Assembly (NCBI GenBank): GCA_029238175.1
Contig: JAQWGO010000071.1
Coordinates: 1-39,335 of the forward strand
Direction: 5' to 3'
Origin: Henriciella sp.
GTDB taxonomy: Bacteria; Pseudomonadota; Alphaproteobacteria; Caulobacterales; Hyphomonadaceae
Length of the DNA: 39,335 bases
The translations under genes and the position numbers were made by a program. Below, piece by piece: positions 23,464 to 32,376 of the stretch. Each line of letters opens with the position of its first letter. Positions within the stretch are counted from its first letter, which is position 1. Below the pieces are notes generated by a model, which was not told the origin of the DNA, searched no databases, and worked only from the letters and a program-made list of their open reading frames with translations.

Positions 23464-25273
23464 GCGGCGCCCTCACCCGTAAGCTCAGTGCCGTAAGTTG
23501 AGGCGTCATAAACACCCTCTTCAGACAGGCCTAGCTGGAACAAGGTCGGGTCATCGACTTCAGCTCGAATGATATTGGTCGCTGTTGTGCCATCTTCGGC
23601 CACAACGGTTAGCGTCACTGTGTGCTCACCATGGTCAGCGAAGCGATGCTCGACAATCTGCCCTTCGGCTTGTGTGCCATCACCGAAGTCCCACAGATAC
23701 GTCACGCTGTCATTTGTGAAGCCCTCTGAATCCGCAGTTAGGCTGGCGTCAAAAACGAATTGATTGTCATCGCCCGCATACTCACCAGAGAAGCTACGGA
23801 TTAGCGGCGTTAAGACATCCGGCGTCTCATCAAATTGCGTCATCGCCGCGCCCACGCCTTGCATGTCAGCTTGGCTGCCCGGAACAATCTGAAGATCGGC
23901 AACTGACGAATGTAGCCCGCTAAGCGCATCAACGAACAGATCGCCGACATAGTTATCACCATTCGGGTCCGAGCTTTGCGTCAATAGATTGTTGCGGATC
24001 ACAAAGCCCAGCTCTTCCATCGCTTCCTGGTTTGCGATGCGCGGGACGATATTATTTTCAATCACAACGCCTTGCGATCCAAGTGCAACCGTAATCGCAG
24101 GAACCGTCACCGATCCGTTCGCATAATCAACATTCTGGATATATGTATTGTTGCGGATCGTAATGTCGAAACCTTCACCAATGCGGGTGGCATTTGCGAC
24201 GCTGTTATAGCTGACATTATCTTCAATCAGGATATTGCGGTAAAACATCTCCTCACCGGCACCGCCACTGTCGACCATCTCATTTCGCATAAAGATTGAC
24301 TGAGAGCCGCCGCCATCGGTCAGATGCAGAAGGTTGTTACGGATTACGATGTTCTCTGACGGCGTTGAAGTGCTCGCTGTCCAGAACTGAATAAGGTCAG
24401 CATGGTCACCGCCAGCCCGCGCCTCTGTGTGGCGCCACGGGTCCATATCACGGATTTCATTGCCTTCGATCAAAACGTTTTGAACAGCTGCAAAATTGAT
24501 CCCATCAGAGCGCAGGTCATGAATGTAATTATTGGTTACATTAATGTCCTGCGAATGGCTAAAAGTCGCCCCGCGAAAGAAGCCTGAAACCTCATTGTAA
24601 GTAAACGTCAGACCATCGACGTTGCGCGCTGAGAACGCGATACCTGTCGACATGCCTTCGACATTTCCGTTATGGGCAACAACGTCATCTGGGTCGTTGG
24701 GGTCGCCGCCATTTCCGTCTGTTACCGGATGGCCAATAAACTCAGAATTCTCGACCGTAATGTTGAGTGAATCACGGTCAGCTGGCGACCAATTTCGGAC
24801 ATTAAACAGAACCGTTTTGGTAAAGTCGCCTTCTTGCGGCGTAAACTCGAATTGTAGATCAGCAAAGTGGATGTTCTGACCACCGGCGATATTCACCTCA
24901 GTAAACACAGCCGGGTCATCTGGGTTCGCAGAACGGATTGTTACAGTTTCGCTGTACACGCCTTCTGAGTTTTTTAGCGACTTGGGTGAGATGGCAAGAT
25001 CACCATAATTACCCGCCGCAAGGATGATAGTTTCACCGCCTGTCGCGTGATCCAAAGCAAAGGATAATTCTTCAGCCGTGGTCACAAATATCTCTTCCCC
25101 TAGCGCTTCAACTTGGGTAATATTTAAATTTAGCCTTACGCCGTCACCTTCGGTATATTTATTCGCAAAGGAGACTTCCTCTCCGGGCGAAACAAAAAAC
25201 CTCCACTAGAAAACTCTAAAGTGTCTTCGAAAATATTCGAATCGATTAGGCTTGATCTCAACTTATCCATCAT
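23436..25273 (-). pseudogene. N-terminal part of the broken secreted protein: parallel beta-helix and PKD domain
   Basis: The full gene would run from ATG 25273 or 25270 (MMDKLRSSLIDSNIFEDTLE). The frame changes at a T6 run (25194-25199 on this strand's complement), where FSSGGF continues as FVSPGEEVSFANKY, then runs to a stop at 23436. The GTG at 25085 is only an internal codon. The body is a right-handed parallel beta-helix with repeated strands such as NIVIRNNLLHL, NILIEDNVSYN and DITIRNNTYIQ, as in polysaccharide lyases and mannuronan epimerases. A PKD-like domain follows (TYLWDFGDGT, HTVTLTVVAEDG). A second 1-base loss near 23462-23475 joins it to the LamG-RTX piece. With both restored the protein is about 1001 residues. 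The catalytic activity is unknown. Confidence 0.72.
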
Positions 25274-25595
25274 TGCTTTGCGCCACTTCTAATATGCTGT
25301 CTATTTCAACGTACTGGGAGCTTCATTGATAAAGATTTTCAGCGAAATCGAAAATGCTAATATCAAATATTCAATCACATTTTCTTGAACGCATACTTAC
25401 TAAATATATTATAGATTTCTTAACCATACAAATAAGAAATAATTATAATTTTAATACAATAGTTTTTCTCAATATGATTATTTTTTACTTCGATTATACG
25501 TTTGAATTCACGCCATATTACTGATGGGTCAGGCACAAGGTTGCAATTGCAACTTTTGGGTGGCGCAGCGCCCAAATCGAGGATACTCCGCCGCT
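25274..25595. other. AT-rich intergenic region
   Basis: About 320 bases between the divergent broken beta-helix gene and rarD. Long stretches are strongly AT-rich (25320-25500), unlike the GC-richer genes on either side. No RNA gene, repeat or coding frame stands out. Promoters for both neighbouring genes should lie here, but I could not fix a convincing pair. The composition and the broken gene beside it suggest acquired or decaying DNA, which is inference. Confidence 0.5.
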
Positions 25596-26507
25596 ATGTC
25601 GTCTTCACTTCGCCTCGGATTTCTCGCCTGCCTTGGATGCTATAGCATTTGGGGCCTGCTGCCGCTCTACTTCCGAGCGCTAGACCATATCGCGCCAGAA
25701 GAAATGCTGGCTCACCGTATCATTTGGAGTGTTCCAACCGGGCTACTTCTCATCGTGATCGCGCGGAACTGGGGGCAGCTGAAAGCCGCGCTGACCAAAC
25801 GTCGGATCATGTGGCTTTCACTGTCAGCTTTGCTGATTGGTGTTAACTGGCTCACCTATATTTGGGCAGTCTCACAAGAACGCGTCATGGAGGCGAGCCT
25901 CGGTTACTATATCAACCCACTCATCAACGTTCTTATCGGCGCTTTTTTCTTCGCCGAAAAACTGCGACTGGCTCAGTGGATGTCGGTCGGTCTAGCAGGT
26001 ATTGGGGTTGGAATAATGACCTATGCGTTGGGCTACCTCCCGTGGATTTCGATGGTGCTCTGTTTCAGCTTCGCCTTCTATTCTGTTATCCGCAAACAGG
26101 TACAGGTTGATAGTCGCGCCGGGTTCGTGGTTGAAGCTGGTATGCTTTCACCCTTAGCGTTGATCTGGTTTGGCTGGTTCATGCAGCAACCGGGTGGGCG
26201 TCTTATAGGTGAAGGCGGATTGGATATCCCACTACTCCTAGTGTCAGGCCCAATCACGGCTGTGCCACTTATCCTTTTTGCAATTGCCGCAAAGCGGCTT
26301 CGGCTCTCGACCGTGGGCATGATGCAATACTTGGGGCCAACGATCCAATTCATCATCTCAGTGTTCGTTTTCAAAGAAGCTTTTGGGCTGACCCATGGGA
26401 TTGCTTTTGCGTTCATCTGGACGGCGCTTATTGTCTTCACTCTGGATAGCCTGATGGGCGAAGCCAAAGCCAAACGCCTCCACCGGGCGGCCGCATCTGT
26501 GCGTTAG
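25596..26507 (+). CDS. rarD: RarD-type EamA/DMT transporter
   Basis: A ten-helix transporter of the drug/metabolite superfamily, of the RarD subgroup (rarD stands for chloramphenicol-sensitive). The N-terminus LGFLACLGCYSIWGLLPLYF and the sequence HRIIWSVPTGLL are characteristic of RarD, as are GVNWLTYIWAVSQERVMEAS, LGYYINPLINVLIGAFFF and GMMQYLGPTIQFIISVFVF. The start at 25596 is used because the N-terminus matches the family; a GAGGA about 12 bases upstream is a bit far. The 303-residue length is family normal. The substrate is not known in general for this group. Confidence 0.9.
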   Translation: MSSSLRLGFLACLGCYSIWGLLPLYFRALDHIAPEEMLAHRIIWSVPTGLLLIVIARNWGQLKAALTKRRIMWLSLSALLIGVNWLTYIWAVSQERVMEASLGYYINPLINVLIGAFFFAEKLRLAQWMSVGLAGIGVGIMTYALGYLPWISMVLCFSFAFYSVIRKQVQVDSRAGFVVEAGMLSPLALIWFGWFMQQPGGRLIGEGGLDIPLLLVSGPITAVPLILFAIAAKRLRLSTVGMMQYLGPTIQFIISVFVFKEAFGLTHGIAFAFIWTALIVFTLDSLMGEAKAKRLHRAAASVR

Positions 26508-26510
26508 CCA

Positions 26511-26537
26511 AAAAAGAACCCGGCACAATGGCCGGGT
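26511..26537 (-). terminator. Intrinsic terminator between convergent genes
   Basis: ACCCGGC (26518-26524) and GCCGGGT (26531-26537) form a perfect 7-base stem with a 6-base loop. On the minus strand the hairpin is followed by a T run with one interruption (the complement of AAAAAGA at 26511-26517), the layout of a factor-independent terminator for the serine hydrolase that ends at 26646. It may also act on rarD, since As precede it on the plus strand. Confidence 0.7.
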
Positions 26538-26645
26538 CAAAGTTAGACAATCAGATGGAGCGAGATGGGTATTCCAAACTCCCCCAATACAATGCAACGC
26601 CCATGCCAGTTTCCCCTGACAGGCGAGTTTCAGTTTGAAACAAAG

Positions 26646-27773
26646 CTACAAACAGCCGTAAAGCGCCTGCACCAATCGGGTTGCGCGGGGATCACCCTGC
26701 AAACTATTCGACTGGCGGTTCATCACGTAAGCTGCCGAAAGGTGCCGGTCCGGATCACCCAAAGCCAGTGATCCGCCCCACCCAGAATGACACAACGTGT
26801 CCGGATTTGGGCCATACACACCAAGATTGTTGCGCATAACGCCCGCCGCAAACTCCGTCTCAAAGGGTAAAATGAGGTCCTGACCCTTCACCCGGCTTTG
26901 CGTTAGCGCCTCAAAGCTGCGTTCAGAAATGATCTGTTTGCCGTTGAGTTGCCCGCCATTCGCATAAATACCGTAAAGTTCCGCAACAGCTTTGCTGGTG
27001 CCAATGCCGTTCGCAGACGGGATCTCGATCTCTCGCCAAATCGCCCCGCCCCGATCAGCAGAGGCCCATTTCGTCAGAAAGGCAGCACGCGTCGCCTCAT
27101 TGATCTCACCCAAATCAGGCAGTGCCCGCGGGCGCATGATTTCAGCGATGCGCGAATGATCTTGCTCCGGCGTACCGATCTGAAAATCTATGCCCGCGGG
27201 GCCAGCAATATCTTCCCGCAAGATTGAGCCAAGGCTGCGACCAGCAATGCGCTGCACAACCTCTCCAATAAGATAACCCCAGCTTAAAGGGTGATAACCA
27301 TGCGCCGTGCCCGGCTCCCAAAGCGGCTCTAGAGCAGCCAAAGCCACAGCCATCGCTGGCGGGTCTAACCATAAAGCTGGGTCAATAGGATCCTTGAAGC
27401 CAGCAAGGCCCGCCTGATGCGAAACAAGTTCCGCAATCGTGACACCGTCTTTTCCAGCGAAACCAAATTCAGGCCAAATATCAACGACAAGCGTCTCATA
27501 CCCGGCGGGCAACCCGCCAATCACACTGGCTAGAACAAGAGCTGCAATAGGTTTTGTCGTCGAATAGACCGGAACAATTGTTTCCCCTGCCCACTGATGT
27601 TCCCTCTTACGGTCGGCCCACCCGCCATGCAGATCGACCACCAATTCTCCATCGATGATAGCCGAGAATCCAGCGCCGAGTTCTTTGTCTTCTTCAAAAT
27701 TGGCTTCGAAGGCCTCTTGAACGGGTTCAAACCCAGTCGAAACATACCCTGAGATCGGTGTATTCTTTATCAT
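26646..27773 (-). CDS. Serine hydrolase of the beta-lactamase/EstB family
   Basis: An esterase-type member of the class C beta-lactamase superfamily. Seen: the nucleophile motif S-T-T-K in VPVYSTTKPIAALVLAS, the typical GGWADRKREHQWAGETIVPV before it, VTIAELVSHQAGLAGF, the tyrosine motif in GYHPLSWGYLIGEVVQR, and the late HSGWGGSLALGDPDR. No signal peptide, so probably cytoplasmic. The 375-residue length is normal. Its ATG overlaps the stop of the upstream YbjN-like gene by four bases (ATGA), so they are coupled. A terminator lies beyond its stop. Confidence 0.87.
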   Translation of the reverse strand: MIKNTPISGYVSTGFEPVQEAFEANFEEDKELGAGFSAIIDGELVVDLHGGWADRKREHQWAGETIVPVYSTTKPIAALVLASVIGGLPAGYETLVVDIWPEFGFAGKDGVTIAELVSHQAGLAGFKDPIDPALWLDPPAMAVALAALEPLWEPGTAHGYHPLSWGYLIGEVVQRIAGRSLGSILREDIAGPAGIDFQIGTPEQDHSRIAEIMRPRALPDLGEINEATRAAFLTKWASADRGGAIWREIEIPSANGIGTSKAVAELYGIYANGGQLNGKQIISERSFEALTQSRVKGQDLILPFETEFAAGVMRNNLGVYGPNPDTLCHSGWGGSLALGDPDRHLSAAYVMNRQSNSLQGDPRATRLVQALYGCL

Positions 27774-28321
27774 TGTGAGAGATTATTCGTAGATGGTTCC
27801 GTAATCCCAAGCATCTGCTTCGTTCGAATTCGAGCGACTTTCTCTTCGACAAAATCGAAATAATCTCGCATCGCAAGTTGCCACTCGAAAACATCCGCCA
27901 TGTCGAATACATCTTCGTTTTGAAGGTCGATGCGATTATGGAGACACATCTTTTGACCGATTGCGCCAATACCCTCAAGGTGAGCGTTCCCACGCGCGTC
28001 GAACTGAACCGAATAGGCATTGTTAATCTCAAGCGCTTCAGACCGATCAATCGTTGAAAACTCACGGCACGTGCTAAACACGGCAACTTTGCAGCTGCTC
28101 TCGGTGCCGTCCTCTTCGCGAAAGCATTGCGTTAAGCGCAGCGTTATCCCCTGATCATCCATCATCGCAAGGATATGGGGTTCGCCCATATAAATTGCGC
28201 CGCTTATGGATGTTAGGCCCTTCTCCCCTAAACGTTTCGCCGCTTCTTGAAGCGTTACGCCTTCAGAAAAGGATACTGGTATAAGTAGAATTGTTGCAAA
28301 TATTGCCGTCAGCAGTTTCAT
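27770..28321 (-). CDS. YbjN-like secreted protein
   Basis: A 183-residue protein with an export signal (MKLLTAIFATILLIPVSFSE). The pattern ALEINNAYSVQFDARGNAHL followed by IDLQNEDVFDMADVFEWQLA and DYFDFVE fits the YbjN (bacterial sensory transduction regulator-like) domain, here in a secreted form that carries several cysteines (TQCFREEDG, SSCKVAVFSTC, KMCLHNR). Its end overlaps the start of the serine hydrolase gene by four bases. The fold call is moderate; the function is unknown. YbjN-type domains often act as small protein-binding modules, which is only a family statement. Confidence 0.65.
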   Translation of the reverse strand: MKLLTAIFATILLIPVSFSEGVTLQEAAKRLGEKGLTSISGAIYMGEPHILAMMDDQGITLRLTQCFREEDGTESSCKVAVFSTCREFSTIDRSEALEINNAYSVQFDARGNAHLEGIGAIGQKMCLHNRIDLQNEDVFDMADVFEWQLAMRDYFDFVEEKVARIRTKQMLGITEPSTNNLSQ

Positions 28322-28418
28322 TTCGACGCCCCGAATTAGAATGGCGGTAATTCACCACAGTTGAAAGAAAATCTAAAGGAGGGCACTGGTTTTCGTGAAT
28401 TGCAAACAGGAGGCCCCA

Positions 28419-29303
28419 ATGCCCGTATCCCACCGCCCACGCCGTTCTTGCCTCTATATGCCCGGCGCGAATGCGCGCGCATTGGAGAAAGCAAAAGGCC
28501 TTGCGGCCGATAGTGTTATCTTCGACCTTGAAGATGCGGTTGCTCCAGACGCGAAGCTTGAGGCGCGCGATACAGTTTGTGCGGCGGTTAAGGCGGGTGG
28601 TTATGGTAAGCGTGAAGTCGTGATCCGCATTAATAGCCTCGACACTGAATGGGGCCTTGATGACATGAAAGCAGCCGTGGCAGCTGGCCCTGATGCCATC
28701 TTAGCCCCTAAAGTTATCGATGGCGGCGACATTGACCGACTGAATGACGCGATGAGCCGCGCTGGCGCCCCCACTGATATGGGCCTGTGGGTTATGATCG
28801 AAATGCCGAAAGCGCTGTTCAATATTCACAATATTGCCGAAGCAGTTGGCCGCACACGTCTAACGGCTTTTGTAATGGGAACAAATGACCTCGCCAAAGA
28901 GCTGCGCGCGATCAATAACCCGCCAGAGCGGACAGCCTTCCAAACCGCGCTTAGCCTGACAGTCGCTGCCGCACGGGCATACGATTTGCTCGCAATTGAT
29001 GGTGTCTTTAACGGTATTGGCGACGAAGACGGACTGACTGCTGAAAGTGAGCAGGGCCGCATCCTAGGCTTTGATGGCAAAACCCTGATCCACCCATCAC
29101 AGCTTGAAACGGCGAACCGCGTCTTCGCACCAGCTGAAGCTGATGTAGATCAGGCACACGCCGTAATTGCTGCTTTTGCTGATCCTGAAAATGCCGGCAG
29201 AGGTGTTCTTAAAGTGAACGGCAAAATGACAGAGCTTCTGCACCTTGAAGAGGCACATCGCACAGTCGCAGTTGCTGAGGCTATTGCCGCGATGGAAGCT
29301 TAA
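28419..29303 (+). CDS. HpcH/HpaI aldolase / citrate lyase beta-like CoA ester lyase
   Basis: A CitE/malyl-CoA lyase family enzyme that cleaves or forms a CoA ester, such as malyl-CoA, citryl-CoA or citramalyl-CoA. Seen: RPRRSCLYMPGANARALEKA, DSVIFDLEDAVAPDAK (metal-binding Asp and Glu), VVIRINSLDTEWGLDDM, APKV, MIEMPKALFNIHNIA, AFVMGTNDLAKELRA and GKTLIHPSQLETANRVFAP. The start at 28419 has a perfect AGGAGG five bases upstream; a GTG at 28395 in the same frame is less likely. The 294-residue length is normal. Which CoA substrate cannot be told without better context. Confidence 0.88.
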   Translation: MPVSHRPRRSCLYMPGANARALEKAKGLAADSVIFDLEDAVAPDAKLEARDTVCAAVKAGGYGKREVVIRINSLDTEWGLDDMKAAVAAGPDAILAPKVIDGGDIDRLNDAMSRAGAPTDMGLWVMIEMPKALFNIHNIAEAVGRTRLTAFVMGTNDLAKELRAINNPPERTAFQTALSLTVAAARAYDLLAIDGVFNGIGDEDGLTAESEQGRILGFDGKTLIHPSQLETANRVFAPAEADVDQAHAVIAAFADPENAGRGVLKVNGKMTELLHLEEAHRTVAVAEAIAAMEA

Positions 29304-29521
29304 CGCTTCTCTTGAACCTATAACGGAACAAGGCTTCTGCAGTGCAATAAGGATTTGCAGAGATGGAGTTGAATTACGCTGCTAACCAGATTTGATATGG
29401 GGCACTACAAACAAGCATTTCTTATTAAGCCGGGATTTTATATTTTGATGTTATCCATAGAATAAATATATTACGAAATAGAATCTCCCAATCATCAGTA
29501 ATTATTTCGACGGATTAATGT
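29304..29521. other. AT-rich intergenic stretch
   Basis: About 218 bases after the lyase gene, becoming strongly AT-rich from about 29390. No gene or repeat is seen. The stretch TTGATGTTATCC followed by AATAAATATATTACG (about 29445-29475) could hold a promoter for the AT-rich orphan lipoprotein, but the elements are not convincing. Confidence 0.4.
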
Positions 29522-30172
29522 ATGTCAAAATTATCCTATACAATATTGTTTGCAGCATTTGTATTGGGCGCATGTGGAGATAATGAAAAGCACAACGACT
29601 TTAGAAGTTCTCTGGATTTTGTAGATATTTGTGACGATGAAGCAGTCCTACCAGTTGGAGACTTCTTGGGTAGCGGGCTGTGCCTTTACAAGCAAAATTA
29701 TGAAAACTTAGATGTCGATTTGAATGGGTTTAGCTTATCTGGTAAATCTCAGTTTTGTGAGTGGATTGATGATGGTCAGACTTTAAAACATGTCAGTTAT
29801 CGGCATCAATCAAATGATGCGTTCTGCGAAAACATTGAAGGTTCTACGAAGCTTCAAGCAAAAATTACTAACGCAGCACAAACTATAATTTCTATGTGTA
29901 ATCAAGCTACTTGGTTAACTGATGATATCAAGCCTCGAAAGTACGAACACCTTCGCAAAGTATGCTTCACTAAAGTTGGTGGGAAGATACCCTTGAGTTT
30001 AGGTAGGATGGCGAACTTGGAAAAGCAATTTTCTATTCCCGTTAAGTATTATGGGAGCGAGGGTTCGAACTTTTTTATATATATTGAACATGAAATTTTC
30101 GAAAAAGACTTCATAAGGGCGCAAATTGACTATGCTACAAAAACTCTAGTGATGGAGGAGATAGAATGCTAA
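29522..30172 (+). CDS. AT-rich orphan lipoprotein
   Basis: A 216-residue predicted lipoprotein of no family I know. The signal MSKLSYTILFAAFVLGAC has a lipobox (LGAC, Cys18). The mature part has several cysteines (VDICDDE, GSGLCLYKQ, QFCEWID, DAFCENIEG, SMCNQ, KVCFTK, EIEC), suggesting disulfides. The base composition and codon use (AAA, AAT, TTA, GAT) are visibly more AT-rich than all flanking genes, which points to recent arrival from another source. It stands alone between the CitE-like gene and the dipeptidase. Confidence 0.65.
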   Translation: MSKLSYTILFAAFVLGACGDNEKHNDFRSSLDFVDICDDEAVLPVGDFLGSGLCLYKQNYENLDVDLNGFSLSGKSQFCEWIDDGQTLKHVSYRHQSNDAFCENIEGSTKLQAKITNAAQTIISMCNQATWLTDDIKPRKYEHLRKVCFTKVGGKIPLSLGRMANLEKQFSIPVKYYGSEGSNFFIYIEHEIFEKDFIRAQIDYATKTLVMEEIEC

Positions 30173-30264
30173 CGCTTGCCTCGACGCGAGCCGCTAGCAA
30201 ACTAAAACTAAGCACAAGTTCACGTATTGATGACGTGGAAGGCTGGCACTAACGGGAGAGCGCC

Positions 30265-31536
30265 ATGCACCAAGACGTCCAGAATAGCCGAAAAATCATA
30301 GTTACATCCTTACTCGCTTCATTGTTTCTTGGCGCCTGCACAACGGGTACAACTGAGCTTAGCCCTATGGAACGCGCTGAAGCTATTCACGCTGAAGCGA
30401 TCGTCTTGGACGCACATGCTGACATTGTGACCCCTTCAATCGCTCCGAATTTTTTAGATGCGAATGGTTTATCCAAAACTCATCCTGACAAGCTAATCGC
30501 TGGCGGCGTCGATGTTGTTGTAATGTCACTTGCCGTCAGCCCGGGCCCCAGAACTCCGGAAGGTGACAGCGCAGGCCGCGCAGAGGTTGATGAGAAACTC
30601 GCGGCTATTCTACAGCTGATTAGCGAAAACCAAGACAATCTGATCCTCGCACGGTCTGTTGAAGAGATTGAACAAGCGCATCGCCGTGAACAACGCGCGA
30701 TCGTTCTTAGCTTTCAAAATGCACGATCCCTAGAGGGCGACATCGATAATATTGATACGCTGTATGACGCTGGCGTCCGGGTATTTGGCCTAAACCACCT
30801 TGGCCATAACGCGTTCTCAGATTCCTCGCGTCCGCTCTATATCGGGGAAACCAAGTCATACGAAATCGCGGAAGAACATGGCGGTCTTTCCGATCTAGGA
30901 CGACAAGCGGTCGCCCGTATCAACAGCCTTGGCGGGGTTATGGATGTGTCCCAATCATCGACAGCGGCAACACTAGAGATCATCGCGCTTTCCAAAGCTC
31001 CGATCATTGCCAGCCACTCGAACGTGAAAACCATATCAAATGTAACGCGCAACCTTTCCGACGAAGAAATTGACCGCATTGGTCAGACGGGCGGCGTTAT
31101 ACATATTGCGCCATTCGGGGCCTATCTGGTCAATTTCTCTGACCCTGAAACGCTCGCTGAGATGGAACGTGTACGCTTAGACGCTGGATTACCCGCAGCT
31201 TATTCATACCCGTACGAGCTATATTGGGAGCTGCCGAACGACACTGAAAAGTATGCATTCTTGCGGGCGATGCGGGATGTGATCGGGGCCGGCAGCGTCG
31301 CTGACCTACTCGACCATATTGACTATATTGTCGATCGTATCGGCGTCGATCATGTCGGGATTGGAACAGACTTCAATCATGGCAGCGGTATCGAAGGCTA
31401 CATGGACGCCAGCGATTCCTTCAATGTCACTCTGGGCTTGATCAAACGCGGTTACAGCGCCGATGAGATCAAGAAGATCTGGGGCGGTAACTTCTTACGC
31501 GTTCTGAAAAGAGCAGAGCGATCGGCAGATAAGTAA
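30265..31536 (+). CDS. Membrane dipeptidase (M19) family lipoprotein with altered metal ligands
   Basis: A renal dipeptidase-fold protein, anchored by a lipobox (LGAC, Cys25). The zinc motif H51-A-D53 (LDAHADI), the motif with H251 (IIASHSNVK) and the active-site Asp region VGIGTDFNHG are present. But the bridging Glu of the family (GVEGGH type) is Gln151 (SFQNARSL) and the zinc His of the DVSH motif is Gln230 (DVSQSS). This FQN/DVSQ form is a recurring subgroup in my recollection of the family. Activity and metal number may differ from the classical di-zinc enzyme. The ribosome site GGGAGAG lies before the ATG. Confidence 0.85.
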   Translation: MHQDVQNSRKIIVTSLLASLFLGACTTGTTELSPMERAEAIHAEAIVLDAHADIVTPSIAPNFLDANGLSKTHPDKLIAGGVDVVVMSLAVSPGPRTPEGDSAGRAEVDEKLAAILQLISENQDNLILARSVEEIEQAHRREQRAIVLSFQNARSLEGDIDNIDTLYDAGVRVFGLNHLGHNAFSDSSRPLYIGETKSYEIAEEHGGLSDLGRQAVARINSLGGVMDVSQSSTAATLEIIALSKAPIIASHSNVKTISNVTRNLSDEEIDRIGQTGGVIHIAPFGAYLVNFSDPETLAEMERVRLDAGLPAAYSYPYELYWELPNDTEKYAFLRAMRDVIGAGSVADLLDHIDYIVDRIGVDHVGIGTDFNHGSGIEGYMDASDSFNVTLGLIKRGYSADEIKKIWGGNFLRVLKRAERSADK

Positions 31537-31556
31537 ATAGTGAGCCGCGTAACGGC

Positions 31557-32057
31557 ATGACCTATGATATTAAATTCGATCTAATCATCAATTTTCTAGA
31601 GCGTGTCGGATTCCCATTCGCGTTTCGAGAGATTACCCAACGAACATTCGTTCCGGGCCTGCTTCTAAGCGAAGGAATGCTCTTCATTAATCAGGAGAAG
31701 TGTACCTTTATCGGCGACATATTGCATGAAGCCGGGCACTTGTCGGTTCTAACCCCGACTGAACGAACATCGGTTGACGGTGACGTTGGCGAAGATGGTG
31801 AGATGGCCGCGATGCTTTGGTCATATGCTGCCGCACTTGAAATTGGGTTGGACCCGAAAACTGTTTTTCACAGCGACGGTTACAAAGGCGATTCAGATTG
31901 GCTTTTGGACCGGTACGCTGAAGGCACATTCATCGGAATGCCCCTCCTTCAATATTATGGTTTGGCGCTTAATCCTGATAATCCAATTCAGGATGGTCCT
32001 GTGTTTCCAAAGATGCTTAAGTGGCTACGTGATGAACCGAAACTCAATCTAAGCTAA
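31557..32057 (+). CDS. Small hypothetical protein with HEAGH zinc-peptidase-like motif
   Basis: A 166-residue protein with no known family. It contains GDILHEAGHLSVLTPTERTS, a HExxH motif at about residues 57-61 that fits a gluzincin-like or similar zinc site, and later Trp/Tyr-rich helices (MLWSYAAALEIG, WLLDRYAEGTF). An upstream ATG frame is open, and a clear ribosome site is lacking. It begins 20 bases after the dipeptidase stop, so it may be part of the same transcript. A peptidase or metal-binding role is inference from a short motif. Confidence 0.65.
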   Translation: MTYDIKFDLIINFLERVGFPFAFREITQRTFVPGLLLSEGMLFINQEKCTFIGDILHEAGHLSVLTPTERTSVDGDVGEDGEMAAMLWSYAAALEIGLDPKTVFHSDGYKGDSDWLLDRYAEGTFIGMPLLQYYGLALNPDNPIQDGPVFPKMLKWLRDEPKLNLS

Positions 32058-32082
32058 TGTCCGGAACACATGGAATGGAAAA

Positions 32083-32376
32083 ATGAGGAAGCCTCAGTCA
32101 TATGCTTTCTTGATATTCGTCTTCTGGCCGCTTTTGTTCTTCGTTATGCAGGATATGTCGGTCATTCCTTCTCCTGTGGGATATATCCTTTTTGGAGCGA
32201 TATTCACCTGCTTTAATGGCCTCCTGTATGGTTTTACCCGTGCGGTCGAATGGTCATCTACACACCGGTGGTCATTCGCATTGTTGGCAATCAGCTTGAC
32301 GTTGTACTCGGCTGCAGGAGCGTTTTATAGTGTTTGGGTAGTTAGCTGTCATGCGTTTGGGGAAGGCTGCATTTAA
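32083..32376 (+). CDS. Small hypothetical membrane protein
   Basis: A 97-residue very hydrophobic protein with three likely helices (about residues 6-25, 28-50 and 62-85). Cysteines occur in FTCFNG and near the end (SCHAFGEGC). It lies 25 bases after the HEAGH protein gene, in the same direction, and its stop codon shares bases with the stop of rimO on the other strand (TTTAA at 32372-32376). A functional link to the two upstream genes is possible but unproven. Confidence 0.6.
   Translation: MRKPQSYAFLIFVFWPLLFFVMQDMSVIPSPVGYILFGAIFTCFNGLLYGFTRAVEWSSTHRWSFALLAISLTLYSAAGAFYSVWVVSCHAFGEGCI

Noticed and set aside
26627-26641. Small inverted repeat GTTTCA-GTT-TGAAAC near the serine hydrolase stop
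   Set aside because: Six-base arms with a three-base loop in an AT-rich place, no T run; a better terminator lies at 26511-26537.
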